From contig NZ_JAGYPH010000003.1 in NCBI RefSeq assembly GCF_018343525.1, positions 125,486 through 189,485 of the forward strand: a DNA stretch of 64,000 bases, written 5' to 3'. Origin of the DNA: Lederbergia citrea (GTDB lineage: Bacteria; Bacillota; Bacilli; Bacillales; Bacillaceae_C). The position numbers were made by a program, and so were the translations under genes. A model generated the notes under the pieces. It had not been told where the DNA came from. It worked only from the letters and a program-made list of their open reading frames with translations, and searched no databases. Shown in pieces: positions 42,145 to 51,741 of this stretch (position 1 is the first letter of the stretch; each line of letters starts with the position of its first letter).

Positions 42145-43761
42145 CTATTTCGATTTATACCATTCATTCACTTCTTTCGTAATCTCGTCACCGCCCTGCT
42201 TTTTCCATTGCTCTACGAAACTGTCAAACTTGTTAATGTCAGCTCCGTTGACAATGTCGATGAATGTTTCCAAGAACAGTTTATCGAGATTCGCTTGTTT
42301 CGTTGTCATTGATGATGTTGGAGCGCCGTAAAACTCATTGTTTATCCATAGATTATTTCGGGTAAATTCCCCATAGAGACCTAATGATCCATCAACCCCA
42401 TATTCAAGGGCAACTCCCCAATTATCGTTATTGCCATCTTGATAGTCTTCAATTCTCTCATATAGTTGTAACTCAGTTGGACGTAATTTTGACGTGTCTT
42501 CTGATTTAAATGCATCCTCTATTGATTCCTGGAACACGATATTTTTACCCCAAAGTTGGACGTCCGCAGGAGCTATTTTCCATAATTCACTAGCAGGTGG
42601 ATCCGCCACAGCTGTTTCACCCCAGTAGTGTTCGGCAACTAGATTGACCATATCGAAAAATGCTTCTGGATGTGGAAAGCCTTTTTTGAGAACGTAGAAG
42701 CTATTCACTTGGACAGTTTGTTGTAAGTGTAAAGCGGGCTTGTCATCAACGGACATAAAAGGATATGCCTTCCACTCTGAATCTGGGTCACTATCTTTGA
42801 CGAGCTGCAAAGGCCACTCAGGCGCCCACCATTGTCCAAAATGGATTCCAACTTTTCCGTTAATCAAATCCTCTCTTGCCCTCTCGCCGTCATCACTGAC
42901 TGTCCATTCTTGATGAATGAGACCTTTTTTCTTAAGATCTTGAAGGCTTTTTAAAGCATCCTTCATTTCTGGTTGAATCGTTCCATTTACTAGATTTCCA
43001 TCCGCATCTTTTAACCATGCATTCGGGTAGGCGTGATAAGCAGAGAATAATCCGCTTAAACTATACATATTCCAGTCAGCGGTACCGGCTTCGAACCCGT
43101 AATTTTGGTCTGGATTCATCGCTTTAAATGCTTCTGCAATGGCGATTACATCTTGGAATGTTTTTGGTTCCGGTAAATTTAGCTTTTTCATCCAATCCGA
43201 CCTAATCCACGTCATGAACCCTTCTTCAGCGGGATCTTGCAAGGCAGGCAGGAAATATAACTTACCATTCCGCTTCAATGGTTCTAGTGCCTCATCAGGC
43301 AAAAGCTGTTTTACTAATGGAGAAGCATATTTGTCGAATGCCTCGGTTAAATCTTCAGCGATGTCTGCTTCAACAATTTGATCAACTTGGTTTATTGCAC
43401 CGCCATACACCGTAAATAAATCCGGCAAATCATTCGTCACAATCAGAGCATTTAATTTTTGATTATATTCATCCCCACTTTTCATTGCGAGGGTAACATC
43501 GAGTTTAATACCAAGTTCCTCTTCAACTTTCCTTGTCCACTGATTATCTTTCGTTGTTTGGCCGTCGGGGAAGTTTACATCTGAGTCCACTCTTCCTACT
43601 GCGAATGTCATCTCAATTGGTGGATCATATTTACCATTTACTTTTTCAGCTTGAGGTGTGTCTGAAGGTGATTTTTTCGAAGTAGCTGTTTTTTTATTTG
43701 TACATCCTGCGATCAAAATTGCAATGAGTATAATTACTAAAAGATTTTTACCCCTTTTCAT
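42145..43761 (-). CDS. Extracellular sugar-binding lipoprotein, copy 3 (LplA-type)
   Basis: This 538-residue paralogue begins MKRGKNLLVIILIAILIAGCTNKK (lipobox cysteine at about residue 20). It shares most of the sequence with copies 1 and 2 but carries a short insertion near the end (YGEFTRNNLWINNEFYGAP against YDSFSFINNEFYGAP) and ends DSFVEQWKKQGGDEITKEVNEWYKSK. ATG 43761 is preferred over 43782, because AGAGGGGG lies directly before it. It is the first binding-protein gene in the transcript, 74 bp after the dehydrogenase gene. Confidence 0.9.
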   Translation of the reverse strand: MKRGKNLLVIILIAILIAGCTNKKTATSKKSPSDTPQAEKVNGKYDPPIEMTFAVGRVDSDVNFPDGQTTKDNQWTRKVEEELGIKLDVTLAMKSGDEYNQKLNALIVTNDLPDLFTVYGGAINQVDQIVEADIAEDLTEAFDKYASPLVKQLLPDEALEPLKRNGKLYFLPALQDPAEEGFMTWIRSDWMKKLNLPEPKTFQDVIAIAEAFKAMNPDQNYGFEAGTADWNMYSLSGLFSAYHAYPNAWLKDADGNLVNGTIQPEMKDALKSLQDLKKKGLIHQEWTVSDDGERAREDLINGKVGIHFGQWWAPEWPLQLVKDSDPDSEWKAYPFMSVDDKPALHLQQTVQVNSFYVLKKGFPHPEAFFDMVNLVAEHYWGETAVADPPASELWKIAPADVQLWGKNIVFQESIEDAFKSEDTSKLRPTELQLYERIEDYQDGNNDNWGVALEYGVDGSLGLYGEFTRNNLWINNEFYGAPTSSMTTKQANLDKLFLETFIDIVNGADINKFDSFVEQWKKQGGDEITKEVNEWYKSK

Positions 43762-43835
43762 CCCCATCCCCCTCTCATTCATCTTTCAAATCAAAATTAC
43801 TCCAGGATCTACCACCCCATTTCGCTCATAGCAAT

Positions 43836-45122
43836 TTATTTAAATCTGACTAGATCGTCTACCCGTACCGGCATACCAGTACGCAGTGACTTATTTCCGG
43901 CAATTCCCGTCATAATCGATAACGCTCCGTCAATATGAGAGGCCGCCCGGTTATATATATCATCCTCCGGCTCCGCAAAAATATCTCTGAGCAAAATCGG
44001 ATCTCCACCTCCGTGACCACCTTCTTCTTGCTCAAAATCTACTTTGTACGGAGCATCAAACATCGGATATACGATGATGCTCGACTCTTGCAGCGCCCCT
44101 TCCAAGGAAACATCTCCACCGGAATTCACGTAGGACATTTCTACAATTTTGACTTCCATTCTCCCTTTCGTACCGTTAAATGCGATATTATAGCCTTCCC
44201 AAGGCAGAAAAGTATTAAGGGAATAGGTCATAATCGCCTTATTTTTGTACTTAACAAGCAAGCCCATCGTATCCTCAATGCTAATGCCGTCTCCAAAAAC
44301 GCTTTGATCACGGAAATATCCATCTTCCTTCTCTGCGTCCAAATACATTGCTTTCATATATGGATTGCTAGCCATATCGAGTCCAAACGGATCGTTTTTT
44401 GCTATCTCGCTTCCATGTGATCGAGAATAAAATTGCTCGACACCCCGTTTTTCTGCATTTTCACGGCCGTAAAAGCTCAGATCCCCCATCGCAAAAACCG
44501 TATCCGGAGTCGTGCCGAGCCAAAAGTTGACAAGGTCAAAATGGTGGGTTGATTTATGGACCAATAGCCCTCCGCTGTTTCGTTTGTCGCGATGCCATCT
44601 TCTGAAATAATCCGCACCATGCTCGGTGTTCAATAACCATTCAAAATGGACCGAAATCACATCGCCGATTGCATCATTCATGATCAATTCTTTAATTTTC
44701 GTATTATGCGGCGCATAGCGATAATTGAACGTCACCCTTAGCTTTCGGCCTGTCCTCTCTACAGCGTCAAGGATAGCTTGACATTTCTCTTCATCGATCG
44801 TCATCGGTTTTTCCGTAATGACATCGCAGCCGAGTTCCATCGCTCGGATGATATAGTTGTGATGGGTGCGGTCAATAGACGTCACAATCACAACGTCCGG
44901 TTTTTCCTTCTCAATCATGACTTCAAATTCATTCGCTTTATATGTGTTCACTTTATGGTAATCGAGCCGCTCCTCCAGAACGGAATTCGCATAATCCATT
45001 CGAGTCTGATTTACATCGCAAAATCCAATGAGTTCAGAGGTTTCCTGAAAATCCCTCACGATTGCTTCATAGAAAAACCGCGCCCTGCCACCTACACCTA
45101 CAACAACATACTTTTTTTTCAT
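43836..45122 (-). CDS. Gfo/Idh/MocA family oxidoreductase
   Basis: This 428-residue NAD(P)-dependent sugar dehydrogenase starts MKKKYVVVGVGGRARFFYEAIV (Rossmann fold) and has the conserved CDVITEKPMTIDEEKC with the catalytic Lys of the E-K-P motif, then HFEWLLNTEHGADYFRRWHRDKRNSGGLLVHKSTHHFDLVNFW. The family oxidises sugars, inositols or glycosides, sometimes as the first step of glycoside cleavage. ATG 45122 is chosen because GAGG lies eight bases upstream; the GTG at 45131 overlaps that site. It is 10 bp downstream of the esterase gene. Confidence 0.88.
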   Translation of the reverse strand: MKKKYVVVGVGGRARFFYEAIVRDFQETSELIGFCDVNQTRMDYANSVLEERLDYHKVNTYKANEFEVMIEKEKPDVVIVTSIDRTHHNYIIRAMELGCDVITEKPMTIDEEKCQAILDAVERTGRKLRVTFNYRYAPHNTKIKELIMNDAIGDVISVHFEWLLNTEHGADYFRRWHRDKRNSGGLLVHKSTHHFDLVNFWLGTTPDTVFAMGDLSFYGRENAEKRGVEQFYSRSHGSEIAKNDPFGLDMASNPYMKAMYLDAEKEDGYFRDQSVFGDGISIEDTMGLLVKYKNKAIMTYSLNTFLPWEGYNIAFNGTKGRMEVKIVEMSYVNSGGDVSLEGALQESSIIVYPMFDAPYKVDFEQEEGGHGGGDPILLRDIFAEPEDDIYNRAASHIDGALSIMTGIAGNKSLRTGMPVRVDDLVRFK

Positions 45123-45132
45123 TGTCTGCACC

Positions 45133-47136
45133 TCATATAGAAGAATTGTGATTAGCCTTCACTGCCAAATCAAAAGCATCGGCGAACGATTCGAACATTT
45201 GCACTTCAGTTTTAAGCTTATTAATCGAGTCTTTTACCTCGGGAGAGCAATTAAATACCTTCAATATCCTTGGTTCCGCCAAATGGAAGCATGTTTCAAA
45301 CCCGCCAATCGCCCGAAAATGCGGAACAAAGAAATGATTTACGTATTGTTCATCAGAGTCCAAATTAAAACCATTTAAATCAACCGATGCGGAATCTAAC
45401 TTAGACAAAAATGGCAATGCAGCCGACGCCCATAGCCCCGCCTCATAAAGACCGACAACGTGAAGTTTGTCATACTGGCAATCTTGTAAAAAGCGATAAA
45501 TATGAACGATATCCTGGACTCTCAAAACCGAGTCAGTATAGTTATAAGTGGTAAAATATTGATCGAGCGTGGCATTTCTGCCAGATTGGGAGTACGGTTT
45601 TAAGTACGCCCCGGTAAGAAATACATCCGCTGTTGCAACTTCATATCCCTTTTGCAGCCAGTCATTCACTATTTTTCTACTATCAGGATCCTCAACTAGA
45701 CCTTGAGCTCCACTAGGATGAATGAATAAAACGGCTTCATTGCTATTCACGACTGATTTGTTTTTAAGAATAGATACAGGAATGTTTACATGCTCCGCCC
45801 CAGCTGTGATTACATATTGATCAATCGCGATTTGCTCAGTGTCCTTATGCTTCAACTGCTCACCGTAGTAAATATTTTCCGGTTTGATCGATTGAATCGA
45901 AGCATCAGTGGCATCCAAGCCCATGAGGCGTCTTAAAGCCTGATCATACATCTTCATCTGTTCACGTTGTCCCGTACTTCTCGCCGCTTCCAGCTTCTCT
46001 ACTTTTTCCTGTTTTATGTTTGCGATAATTTCCTCATCGGTTTGAAATTCATTGGCTTCCAGCGAAGAAAAGATACGAAGTCTCTTTAGGTCGCCAAAGT
46101 CAATTTTCACTTCTTCCCATGGAGTGGATAATCCGTGAAAATGTAATCTAAACCAGTTATATACCGCTTCTCTCGTTGCTTTATTGTAATTATGCTCCGC
46201 CTTAATATAAAAATATTCCGTCTTTTCAGAGGCACCATATAGACTGTATATATGCTGGATGTAAGGGAACTCCAAGTTGGGAATGTTTTTCGTCCAATCG
46301 CCGGTATTTCCAGTGATCAACATCTGCCGGGGAGCGAACATCGCTGCTATTTCAACATTTGTCGTTCCATCCATCCGTAAATAAGGTGCGTTTTCACATT
46401 TACATCCGCCCTGCATATGGGAGGAAACCATACTGACTGGCGCGGAAACTTTTAACCGTTCATCTACCGCTCCTAGTAAAAAGGTTTGCGTTGCCCCACC
46501 TGAAGCGCCGGTACAGCCAATTTTGTCGGAATCAACATCCGGAAGCGACTGTAAAAAGTCGATGGAACGGATGCTATTCCATAGCTGCAAGCCGAGTAAT
46601 CCTACACCCCAAAGCTCATGCTCTAATCCGCTAAACTCATGATCGAATTGCTTGCTGTCTAAGTGACCAACCATATCATAGGAAAAAGCGATAAATCCCA
46701 TTTTGGCAAAATTAGCGCATCGAGTGGGAACCTCCGCCACTTCGCTCATTTCCAGTCTGCCGTTTTCCCAGTGACCGTGGGGATTCAATATGGCCGGGAA
46801 TGGTCCCTCTCCATGTGTAGGACGGTACAAATTACCAGTTACATAAAAACCGGGATAGCTTTCAAACAACACTTTTTCTATAGTAAAACCATCGAATTCT
46901 TGCTTATCAAAAATCTTTGTTCTTAATTCACATTTATTAGGAAATGGCCATAGCCCTGCGCTGATCAATATCGCTTCCTTTAACTGTTTACATCTTGCTT
47001 GCCATTCATCAACCTTTGCATAACGAGGCAGTTCAAATGAGTAATTGTGGTGATAAACGTCGGATAGTCTACTATCCTGAACAATCGATCTCAGTTTGTT
47101 ATCTAACTTCACGCCACTAAGCAAATCACGTTCCAT
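45133..47136 (-). CDS. Large two-domain alpha/beta-hydrolase (polysaccharide esterase-like)
   Basis: This 667-residue cytoplasmic protein has no signal peptide. The N-terminal half (about 60-350) is an acetyl-xylan-esterase-like hydrolase with the nucleophile elbow GCTGASGGATQTF and MGFIAFSYDMVGH. The C-terminal half (about 420-650) is a second alpha/beta fold (VLFIHPSGAQGLVEDPDSRKIVNDWLQKGYEVATADVF) whose elbow reads GLYEAGLWA, with Glu where the nucleophile Ser should be, so it is probably non-catalytic. De-acetylation or de-esterification of imported oligosaccharides is inferred from the operon. ATG 47136 follows GGAGGT. Confidence 0.82.
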   Translation of the reverse strand: MERDLLSGVKLDNKLRSIVQDSRLSDVYHHNYSFELPRYAKVDEWQARCKQLKEAILISAGLWPFPNKCELRTKIFDKQEFDGFTIEKVLFESYPGFYVTGNLYRPTHGEGPFPAILNPHGHWENGRLEMSEVAEVPTRCANFAKMGFIAFSYDMVGHLDSKQFDHEFSGLEHELWGVGLLGLQLWNSIRSIDFLQSLPDVDSDKIGCTGASGGATQTFLLGAVDERLKVSAPVSMVSSHMQGGCKCENAPYLRMDGTTNVEIAAMFAPRQMLITGNTGDWTKNIPNLEFPYIQHIYSLYGASEKTEYFYIKAEHNYNKATREAVYNWFRLHFHGLSTPWEEVKIDFGDLKRLRIFSSLEANEFQTDEEIIANIKQEKVEKLEAARSTGQREQMKMYDQALRRLMGLDATDASIQSIKPENIYYGEQLKHKDTEQIAIDQYVITAGAEHVNIPVSILKNKSVVNSNEAVLFIHPSGAQGLVEDPDSRKIVNDWLQKGYEVATADVFLTGAYLKPYSQSGRNATLDQYFTTYNYTDSVLRVQDIVHIYRFLQDCQYDKLHVVGLYEAGLWASAALPFLSKLDSASVDLNGFNLDSDEQYVNHFFVPHFRAIGGFETCFHLAEPRILKVFNCSPEVKDSINKLKTEVQMFESFADAFDLAVKANHNSSI

Positions 47137-47164
47137 TACGTTGACCTCCGCGTCATAGTTATTT

Positions 47165-49051
47165 TTACTGAAATAATCGGCTCGCAGAAGGAATTCTGCT
47201 ATAGCTTGTGATCATTGGTAGATCGGCGGAAAATGGATAGATCAGTCGTTCTTCTTCCAACTCTTCGATTCTACTAATATCTCCATTTAAGTAATCATGA
47301 ATCCTAGCCATCGACGTATCAATATTCGCTAGGAGCGCCCCGTAGCGCAGATCAAGAATTTCCCACCCAAGCGGCTTATTTGTCTTATACCAAATCTCCC
47401 TGTGATAAACCCGTAAATCTTCAACCTGAGCTTTAAGGCGGGGTAGAACATCTTGCGAAAGCCTCTCCAACCCTTCCCGGTCTTGCTGTTTATAGGCAGC
47501 GGTGATTTGGATCCCGAGTTCTGCTTTAACGGACAATACGGAGCATACTTTCTCAGATAAGATAAAAACAAAATCGAATTCGCCATTTCGCCCGACACTT
47601 TCCCTCATACGAGCAGCCGTTTCCTCATAATGGTTATTTAATTGTAAACCTTCGATATTTTTGTCAAACAGTCCCGCTAAAAGATTTTGATACATTAAGT
47701 ATTTTGATGGATTGGACATGTTTGTGTTGTCTTTTGAAACGCCAGGTACTTCATCCAAATATTTGATGGACTGAAAATCGTCGAAATTTCCTCCTGTGCA
47801 AAACTTAAATCTTCTCTTTAGTTTTTCTTCATCCAGCTCACGTGCGTAACCATGTTCTGCGCTTAACTGCCAACCGAGTATGGTGGAAAATATATTGCTC
47901 TCTGTTCCATCATCACCCCAATGTGTCAGAAATACTTCTTTTACTTCCTTCTTTTTGCAAGCATTTAAGAGCGCATTGGATGCTCTAAAGGCGATGCCAT
48001 AATTGGTACCAAAACCGTGGCAATTATACGTTCCTCCACTGACAACCGTATGGACGCCTAAAGATCGATGCTTATCAATTATTGCTTCATAGAAAGGCTC
48101 GTCTTCACGATTGTACTCCCAGAAATTCATCTGCATCCCTTTAGGTATGGCTTGCACAATCTCTTCTGGTATTTGCACATTCACATCGTAGTTATTGCCA
48201 TAACCGGCAAGCTCCGGTGTACGGAAATACATGTCGCTGAACATCATTGGAATTAATCCGAGTTTTTCTGTTATTTTGATGACATGATTAATATGTTCAG
48301 TCATAATTTCAAACTTTGTTTTTAACCCGTTTCTCGGTAAATATTCACCAAGACCGAGCCGCCATGCTTCGTCCAAACCAATATGTATGCGCTTACTTCT
48401 AAACGGTGCACTAATGTCGGTAAGTAGGTTTTCAATTAATTCATACGTTTTCGGTTCACCAACGAGCAGTGTAGCTTCATCTTCTCTCACTGAATTAAAT
48501 CGCGGCCATTTCATCACTTCCTGCATATGAGCCAAAGTTTGAATGCAAGGAATAACCTCGATGCCAAGTGCAAACGCATAGTCATCAACCGCTTTCAAAT
48601 CTTCGTATGAATATTTCCCTCGCATATATCCGAAGAATGGCTCACTTCCTACTTCATAACTATCTTCCATATATAACATGAACCAGTTTAATCCCATGAT
48701 TGACATGCGGGTGAGTATCTCCTTGATCGAATCCAAATTCATGACAGCATTTCCTTGGGATACATCGAAAAACAATCCGTTTCTATCAAATTGCGGTTCT
48801 TCAACAATCTCAAACTCTTCCTCTTCCTGACTCGCCTCTAAAAATAACCCTAAGGCTCGGAAAAAATGAATGTTTTCGGAGTAAATTATCTTTCCTTTAG
48901 ATTCGGCTTTTAAAACTTTAATTTCACTATTTAGAACTTTACGCACTTCAATTGGAAAGCCATCCTGTGCGATACTGAAATTGAACTTACTAGCGAGAAT
49001 ATCCAATCCTTGCTCTACTTCCGATATATCACCGAATAAATGAATTTTCAT
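47165..49051 (-). CDS. Glycoside hydrolase family 20 enzyme (beta-N-acetylhexosaminidase-like)
   Basis: This 628-residue cytoplasmic enzyme has an N-terminal GH20b-type domain, then a TIM barrel at about 95-430 with MGLNWFMLYMEDSYEV, IPCIQTLAHM and the catalytic Asp-Glu pair in RIHIGLDEAWRLGLG. The retaining mechanism uses the substrate's N-acetyl group. The long C-terminal helical part resembles GcnA-like enzymes. The natural substrate may be an N-acetylhexosamine-containing oligomer. ATG 49051 follows GGAGGG; an upstream frame start at 49069 has no ribosome site. It is the first gene of the long operon. Confidence 0.85.
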   Translation of the reverse strand: MKIHLFGDISEVEQGLDILASKFNFSIAQDGFPIEVRKVLNSEIKVLKAESKGKIIYSENIHFFRALGLFLEASQEEEEFEIVEEPQFDRNGLFFDVSQGNAVMNLDSIKEILTRMSIMGLNWFMLYMEDSYEVGSEPFFGYMRGKYSYEDLKAVDDYAFALGIEVIPCIQTLAHMQEVMKWPRFNSVREDEATLLVGEPKTYELIENLLTDISAPFRSKRIHIGLDEAWRLGLGEYLPRNGLKTKFEIMTEHINHVIKITEKLGLIPMMFSDMYFRTPELAGYGNNYDVNVQIPEEIVQAIPKGMQMNFWEYNREDEPFYEAIIDKHRSLGVHTVVSGGTYNCHGFGTNYGIAFRASNALLNACKKKEVKEVFLTHWGDDGTESNIFSTILGWQLSAEHGYARELDEEKLKRRFKFCTGGNFDDFQSIKYLDEVPGVSKDNTNMSNPSKYLMYQNLLAGLFDKNIEGLQLNNHYEETAARMRESVGRNGEFDFVFILSEKVCSVLSVKAELGIQITAAYKQQDREGLERLSQDVLPRLKAQVEDLRVYHREIWYKTNKPLGWEILDLRYGALLANIDTSMARIHDYLNGDISRIEELEEERLIYPFSADLPMITSYSRIPSASRLFQ

Positions 49052-49085
49052 GGTAACCCTCCATAACAATTGTTCGTATCTAAAA

Positions 49086-49180
49086 ATTCGAAATTACGAA
49101 TGCTTGTTTATAAACTATCATTATTTATATAGTTTATCAAGACTAAAAATGACGAATTATTAAAATATTTTAATAACGAA
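49086..49180. promoter_or_regulatory. Upstream region of the carbohydrate operon with two palindromes
   Basis: ATTCGAAATTACGAAT (49086-49101) is a near-perfect palindrome close to the GH20 start. TTATTAAAATATTTTAATAA (about 49158-49177) is a perfect one flanked by CGAA on both sides. Both carry the (A)TTCG/CGAA(T) element and are candidate sites for the adjacent IclR regulator. A TTGATA (49135-49140, minus strand) may be the -35 box; the -10 is unclear. Confidence 0.5.
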
Positions 49181-49208
49181 TGTATTGGAGGGACGCAGAC
49201 CAAAAAAA

Positions 49209-49227
49209 CTGCCAATTTTTTTGGCAG
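49209..49227 (-). terminator. Intrinsic terminator of the iclR-type gene
   Basis: On the minus strand CTGCCAA-AAAAA-TTGGCAG, followed by TTTTTTTGG; 27 bp after the stop codon. Confidence 0.88.
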
Positions 49228-49254
49228 CATGAACGTTCATATTGAAAATATTTT

Positions 49255-50037
49255 TTATTTATTCAAAGCCTCTTTATAGCCAATTTGTTCCGAAATTTGG
49301 CTGCACTCTTCCTTTAACACATTACCTATTTCTTGGAAATGAATGCTATGAAGGTCGTTGCGTACTCCTGTCACACTTAAGGCAGCGATTACTTTGCCAT
49401 TGTCATTGAAAATGGGTGCACCGAGGCAGCGAACTCCTATTTCTCCTTCTTCATCTTCAACTGCATAACCCGTCTCACGAACATTAGCCAAAAATTGTTT
49501 GAACAATTCTGGTGATGTAATCGTATTTTCCGTGGCACGCACCATTGGATTATTCTCTAAAATTTCATCTACTGTTTCCTCATCTAAATAGGCAGCAAGC
49601 ACCTTTCCAACCGCGGAGGAATGAATATGCATCGACTGTCCAACTTTTGTATCGAATTGAACAAATGTTGGCCCATTTACCTTTTCAATATAAACAGCAC
49701 GCCCATTACTCAAAATCGCTAAATGAACAGTGAATCTTAATTTTTGGGCTAGCTTCTCCATATAAGGACGGGCAATCCTACGGATATCATATTTGGATTT
49801 TGTCTCTATGCCGATGTTGTATAATTTCATCGTTACTCGATACCTGCTATCGTCTACCTTTTCCACATATTCCATTGCTTCGAGCGTTGACATCATCATA
49901 AAAACGGAGGTTTTTGGGATGCCCAATTGTTCATGTATATCTGTAATTCTTAGAGGCTCTTCCGATTTAGACAACCATTCTAAAATCAATAACCCCTTCT
50001 CCAATGCCGGCACATTATAATCCTTTTTTTTCTTCAT
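49255..50037 (-). CDS. IclR family transcriptional regulator (KdgR-like position)
   Basis: This 260-residue DNA-binding protein has a winged helix at about 8-70 (NVPALEKGLLILEWLSKSEEPLRITDIHEQLGIPKTSVFMMM) and a C-terminal IclR effector domain (YMEKLAQKLRFTVHLAILSNGRAVYIEKV, later GVRCLGAPIFNDNGKVIAALSVTG). Relatives such as KdgR sense 2-keto-3-deoxygluconate. Its place between the uxa operon and the oligosaccharide operon makes it the likely local regulator of both. It has its own promoter (50120-50148) and terminator. ATG 50037 follows GGAGGT with a long spacer. Confidence 0.9.
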   Translation of the reverse strand: MKKKKDYNVPALEKGLLILEWLSKSEEPLRITDIHEQLGIPKTSVFMMMSTLEAMEYVEKVDDSRYRVTMKLYNIGIETKSKYDIRRIARPYMEKLAQKLRFTVHLAILSNGRAVYIEKVNGPTFVQFDTKVGQSMHIHSSAVGKVLAAYLDEETVDEILENNPMVRATENTITSPELFKQFLANVRETGYAVEDEEGEIGVRCLGAPIFNDNGKVIAALSVTGVRNDLHSIHFQEIGNVLKEECSQISEQIGYKEALNK

Positions 50038-50119
50038 CTCGATTCACTGACCTCCACATCGCATAATCGCCAGGTATTCTGTATAACAAATCATTGTTCA
50101 TAGTACTGAATTAACTATT

Positions 50120-50148
50120 AATATATCACCGCTTTCATAAGGAGTCAA
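50120..50148 (-). promoter_or_regulatory. Promoter of the iclR-type gene with cre-like box
   Basis: On the minus strand TTGACT (50143-50148), 17 bp, TATATT (50120-50125). The spacer contains TGAAAGCGGTGATA (50124-50137), which matches the cre core TGAAAGCG but lacks the final conserved C. Confidence 0.62.
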
Positions 50149-50198
50149 TGATAGAAATTATCCTGTAATAATAAAATACCGAATGAAAAAAAATTACC

Positions 50199-50220
50199 CC
50201 GGATCATTATGATGATCCGG
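50199..50220 (-). terminator. Intrinsic terminator of the uxa operon
   Basis: CCGGATCATCATAATGATCCGG on the minus strand, followed by GGTAATTTTTTTTC; 13 bp after the uxaA stop codon. Confidence 0.9.
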
Positions 50221-50233
50221 TTGAAATTAGGAC

Positions 50234-51724
50234 TTATAATGTGACTCCCGTCTTAAAAATAGCAAGCTCTCGAAAATTGTTTTTCTCATTATTAACCTGT
50301 TCTCCGCTTGCTACACGAATAATGTATTGTACAAAATCCTCCAATACTACGTCAGGTGATACGTCTTCTAGCAACCTTCCTGCATCAAAATCAATCCAGT
50401 GCCGTTTATTTTCAAATAACGCAGTATTTGTAGATATTTTCATCGTTGGAACAAAGGAACCGAAGGGCGTCCCCCTCCCTGTAGTGAAAAGAACCATATG
50501 ACAGCCAGAAGCACCGAGCGCAGAAGAGGCAACTAAATCATTCCCAGGTGAACTTAATAAATTCAACCCTTTTTCTTTTATTATGCCGCCATATTTTAGT
50601 ACATCAACAATGGTTGCCGAGCCTGCCTTCTGGGTACAGCCAAGCGATTTATCTTCAAGCGTTGTAATTCCTCCATCTTTATTGCCAGGTGACGGATTTT
50701 CATAGATCGGTTGTTTATAATCAATAAAATACTGTTTAAAATCATTAATCAAATGCACAATTTTATGAAAAATTTCTTCATTTTTCGCACGTTCCATCAA
50801 TATTTTTTCTGCACCAAACATTTCTGGTACCTCTGTTAAAACAGTTGTCCCACCTTGTGCAATTAGAAAATCCGAAAATCTTCCGAGGAGCGGGTTCGCC
50901 GTTATACCGGAAAAACCATCAGATCCCCCACATTTTAATCCAATTTTCAACTCTGACAGGGAAATATCTTCCCGTTTATCATCTCTTGCTGCTGCGAATA
51001 TTTCCTTCAAAGCTTGAACGCCGGCATCAATTTCATTTGATACTTCCTGAGAAACTAGGAACCTCGTCCGTTCTTGATTGTAATCACCAAGGGATGCTCT
51101 TAATTCTGGAAGTTCATTGTTCTCACAACCGAGCCCCATTACTAGAACGCCACCCGCATTGGGGTGTTTTACTGCGTTCCCAAGGATGATTTTTGTATTT
51201 TCATGATCATCGCCGAGTTGTGAACATCCGTATTGATGTTTTAGTACAACAATGTTTTCAAATGGCGCAATATCGCCTACTTCTGCTTTAAATTCCTGGA
51301 TTATCATTTCTGCAATCCCATTAACACAGCCAACAGTCGGAACAATCCACAGTTCGTTCCTAATTCCGACATCGCCATTTTCACGGCGATAACCTTTAAA
51401 AGTTAATGGTCTTTTATCTATCTGTTTTCCGATTAAATTTTGCTGAAACTCGTATTCTTCTAAATCATCGAGATTCGTTTTCGTATTATGTGTATGAATA
51501 TGGGCACCTTTTGGAATAAACTCAGTTGCATGACCGATTGGATATCCATATTTAATAATATTCTCACCGCTAGGAATATCACGTATCGCTATTTTATGTC
51601 CCTTGATTACATCATCAACAAGAATAATATCCAAATCTTGATCGCTTATTCGCTCACCTTTATTGAAATTTTTCAAGGCAACGATGACATTATCACGATG
51701 ATCTATCGATATAAACTCTCTCAT
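50234..51724 (-). CDS. uxaA: Altronate dehydratase
   Basis: This 496-residue enzyme dehydrates D-altronate to 2-keto-3-deoxygluconate. It has the N-terminal SAF domain (VIVALKNFNKGERIS...FIPKGAHIHTHNTKTN) joined to the catalytic UxaA_C part (FKGYRRENGDVGIRNELWIVPTVGCVN, KCGGSDGFSGITANPLLGRFSD), the same fused layout and length as E. coli UxaA. It is the last gene of uxaC-uxaB-uxaA, 17 bp behind uxaB, with an AAGGAGGG ribosome site. KDG kinase and aldolase are not in the window. Confidence 0.95.
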   Translation of the reverse strand: MREFISIDHRDNVIVALKNFNKGERISDQDLDIILVDDVIKGHKIAIRDIPSGENIIKYGYPIGHATEFIPKGAHIHTHNTKTNLDDLEEYEFQQNLIGKQIDKRPLTFKGYRRENGDVGIRNELWIVPTVGCVNGIAEMIIQEFKAEVGDIAPFENIVVLKHQYGCSQLGDDHENTKIILGNAVKHPNAGGVLVMGLGCENNELPELRASLGDYNQERTRFLVSQEVSNEIDAGVQALKEIFAAARDDKREDISLSELKIGLKCGGSDGFSGITANPLLGRFSDFLIAQGGTTVLTEVPEMFGAEKILMERAKNEEIFHKIVHLINDFKQYFIDYKQPIYENPSPGNKDGGITTLEDKSLGCTQKAGSATIVDVLKYGGIIKEKGLNLLSSPGNDLVASSALGASGCHMVLFTTGRGTPFGSFVPTMKISTNTALFENKRHWIDFDAGRLLEDVSPDVVLEDFVQYIIRVASGEQVNNEKNNFRELAIFKTGVTL

Positions 51725-51741
51725 ATGCTCTCCCTCCTTTA

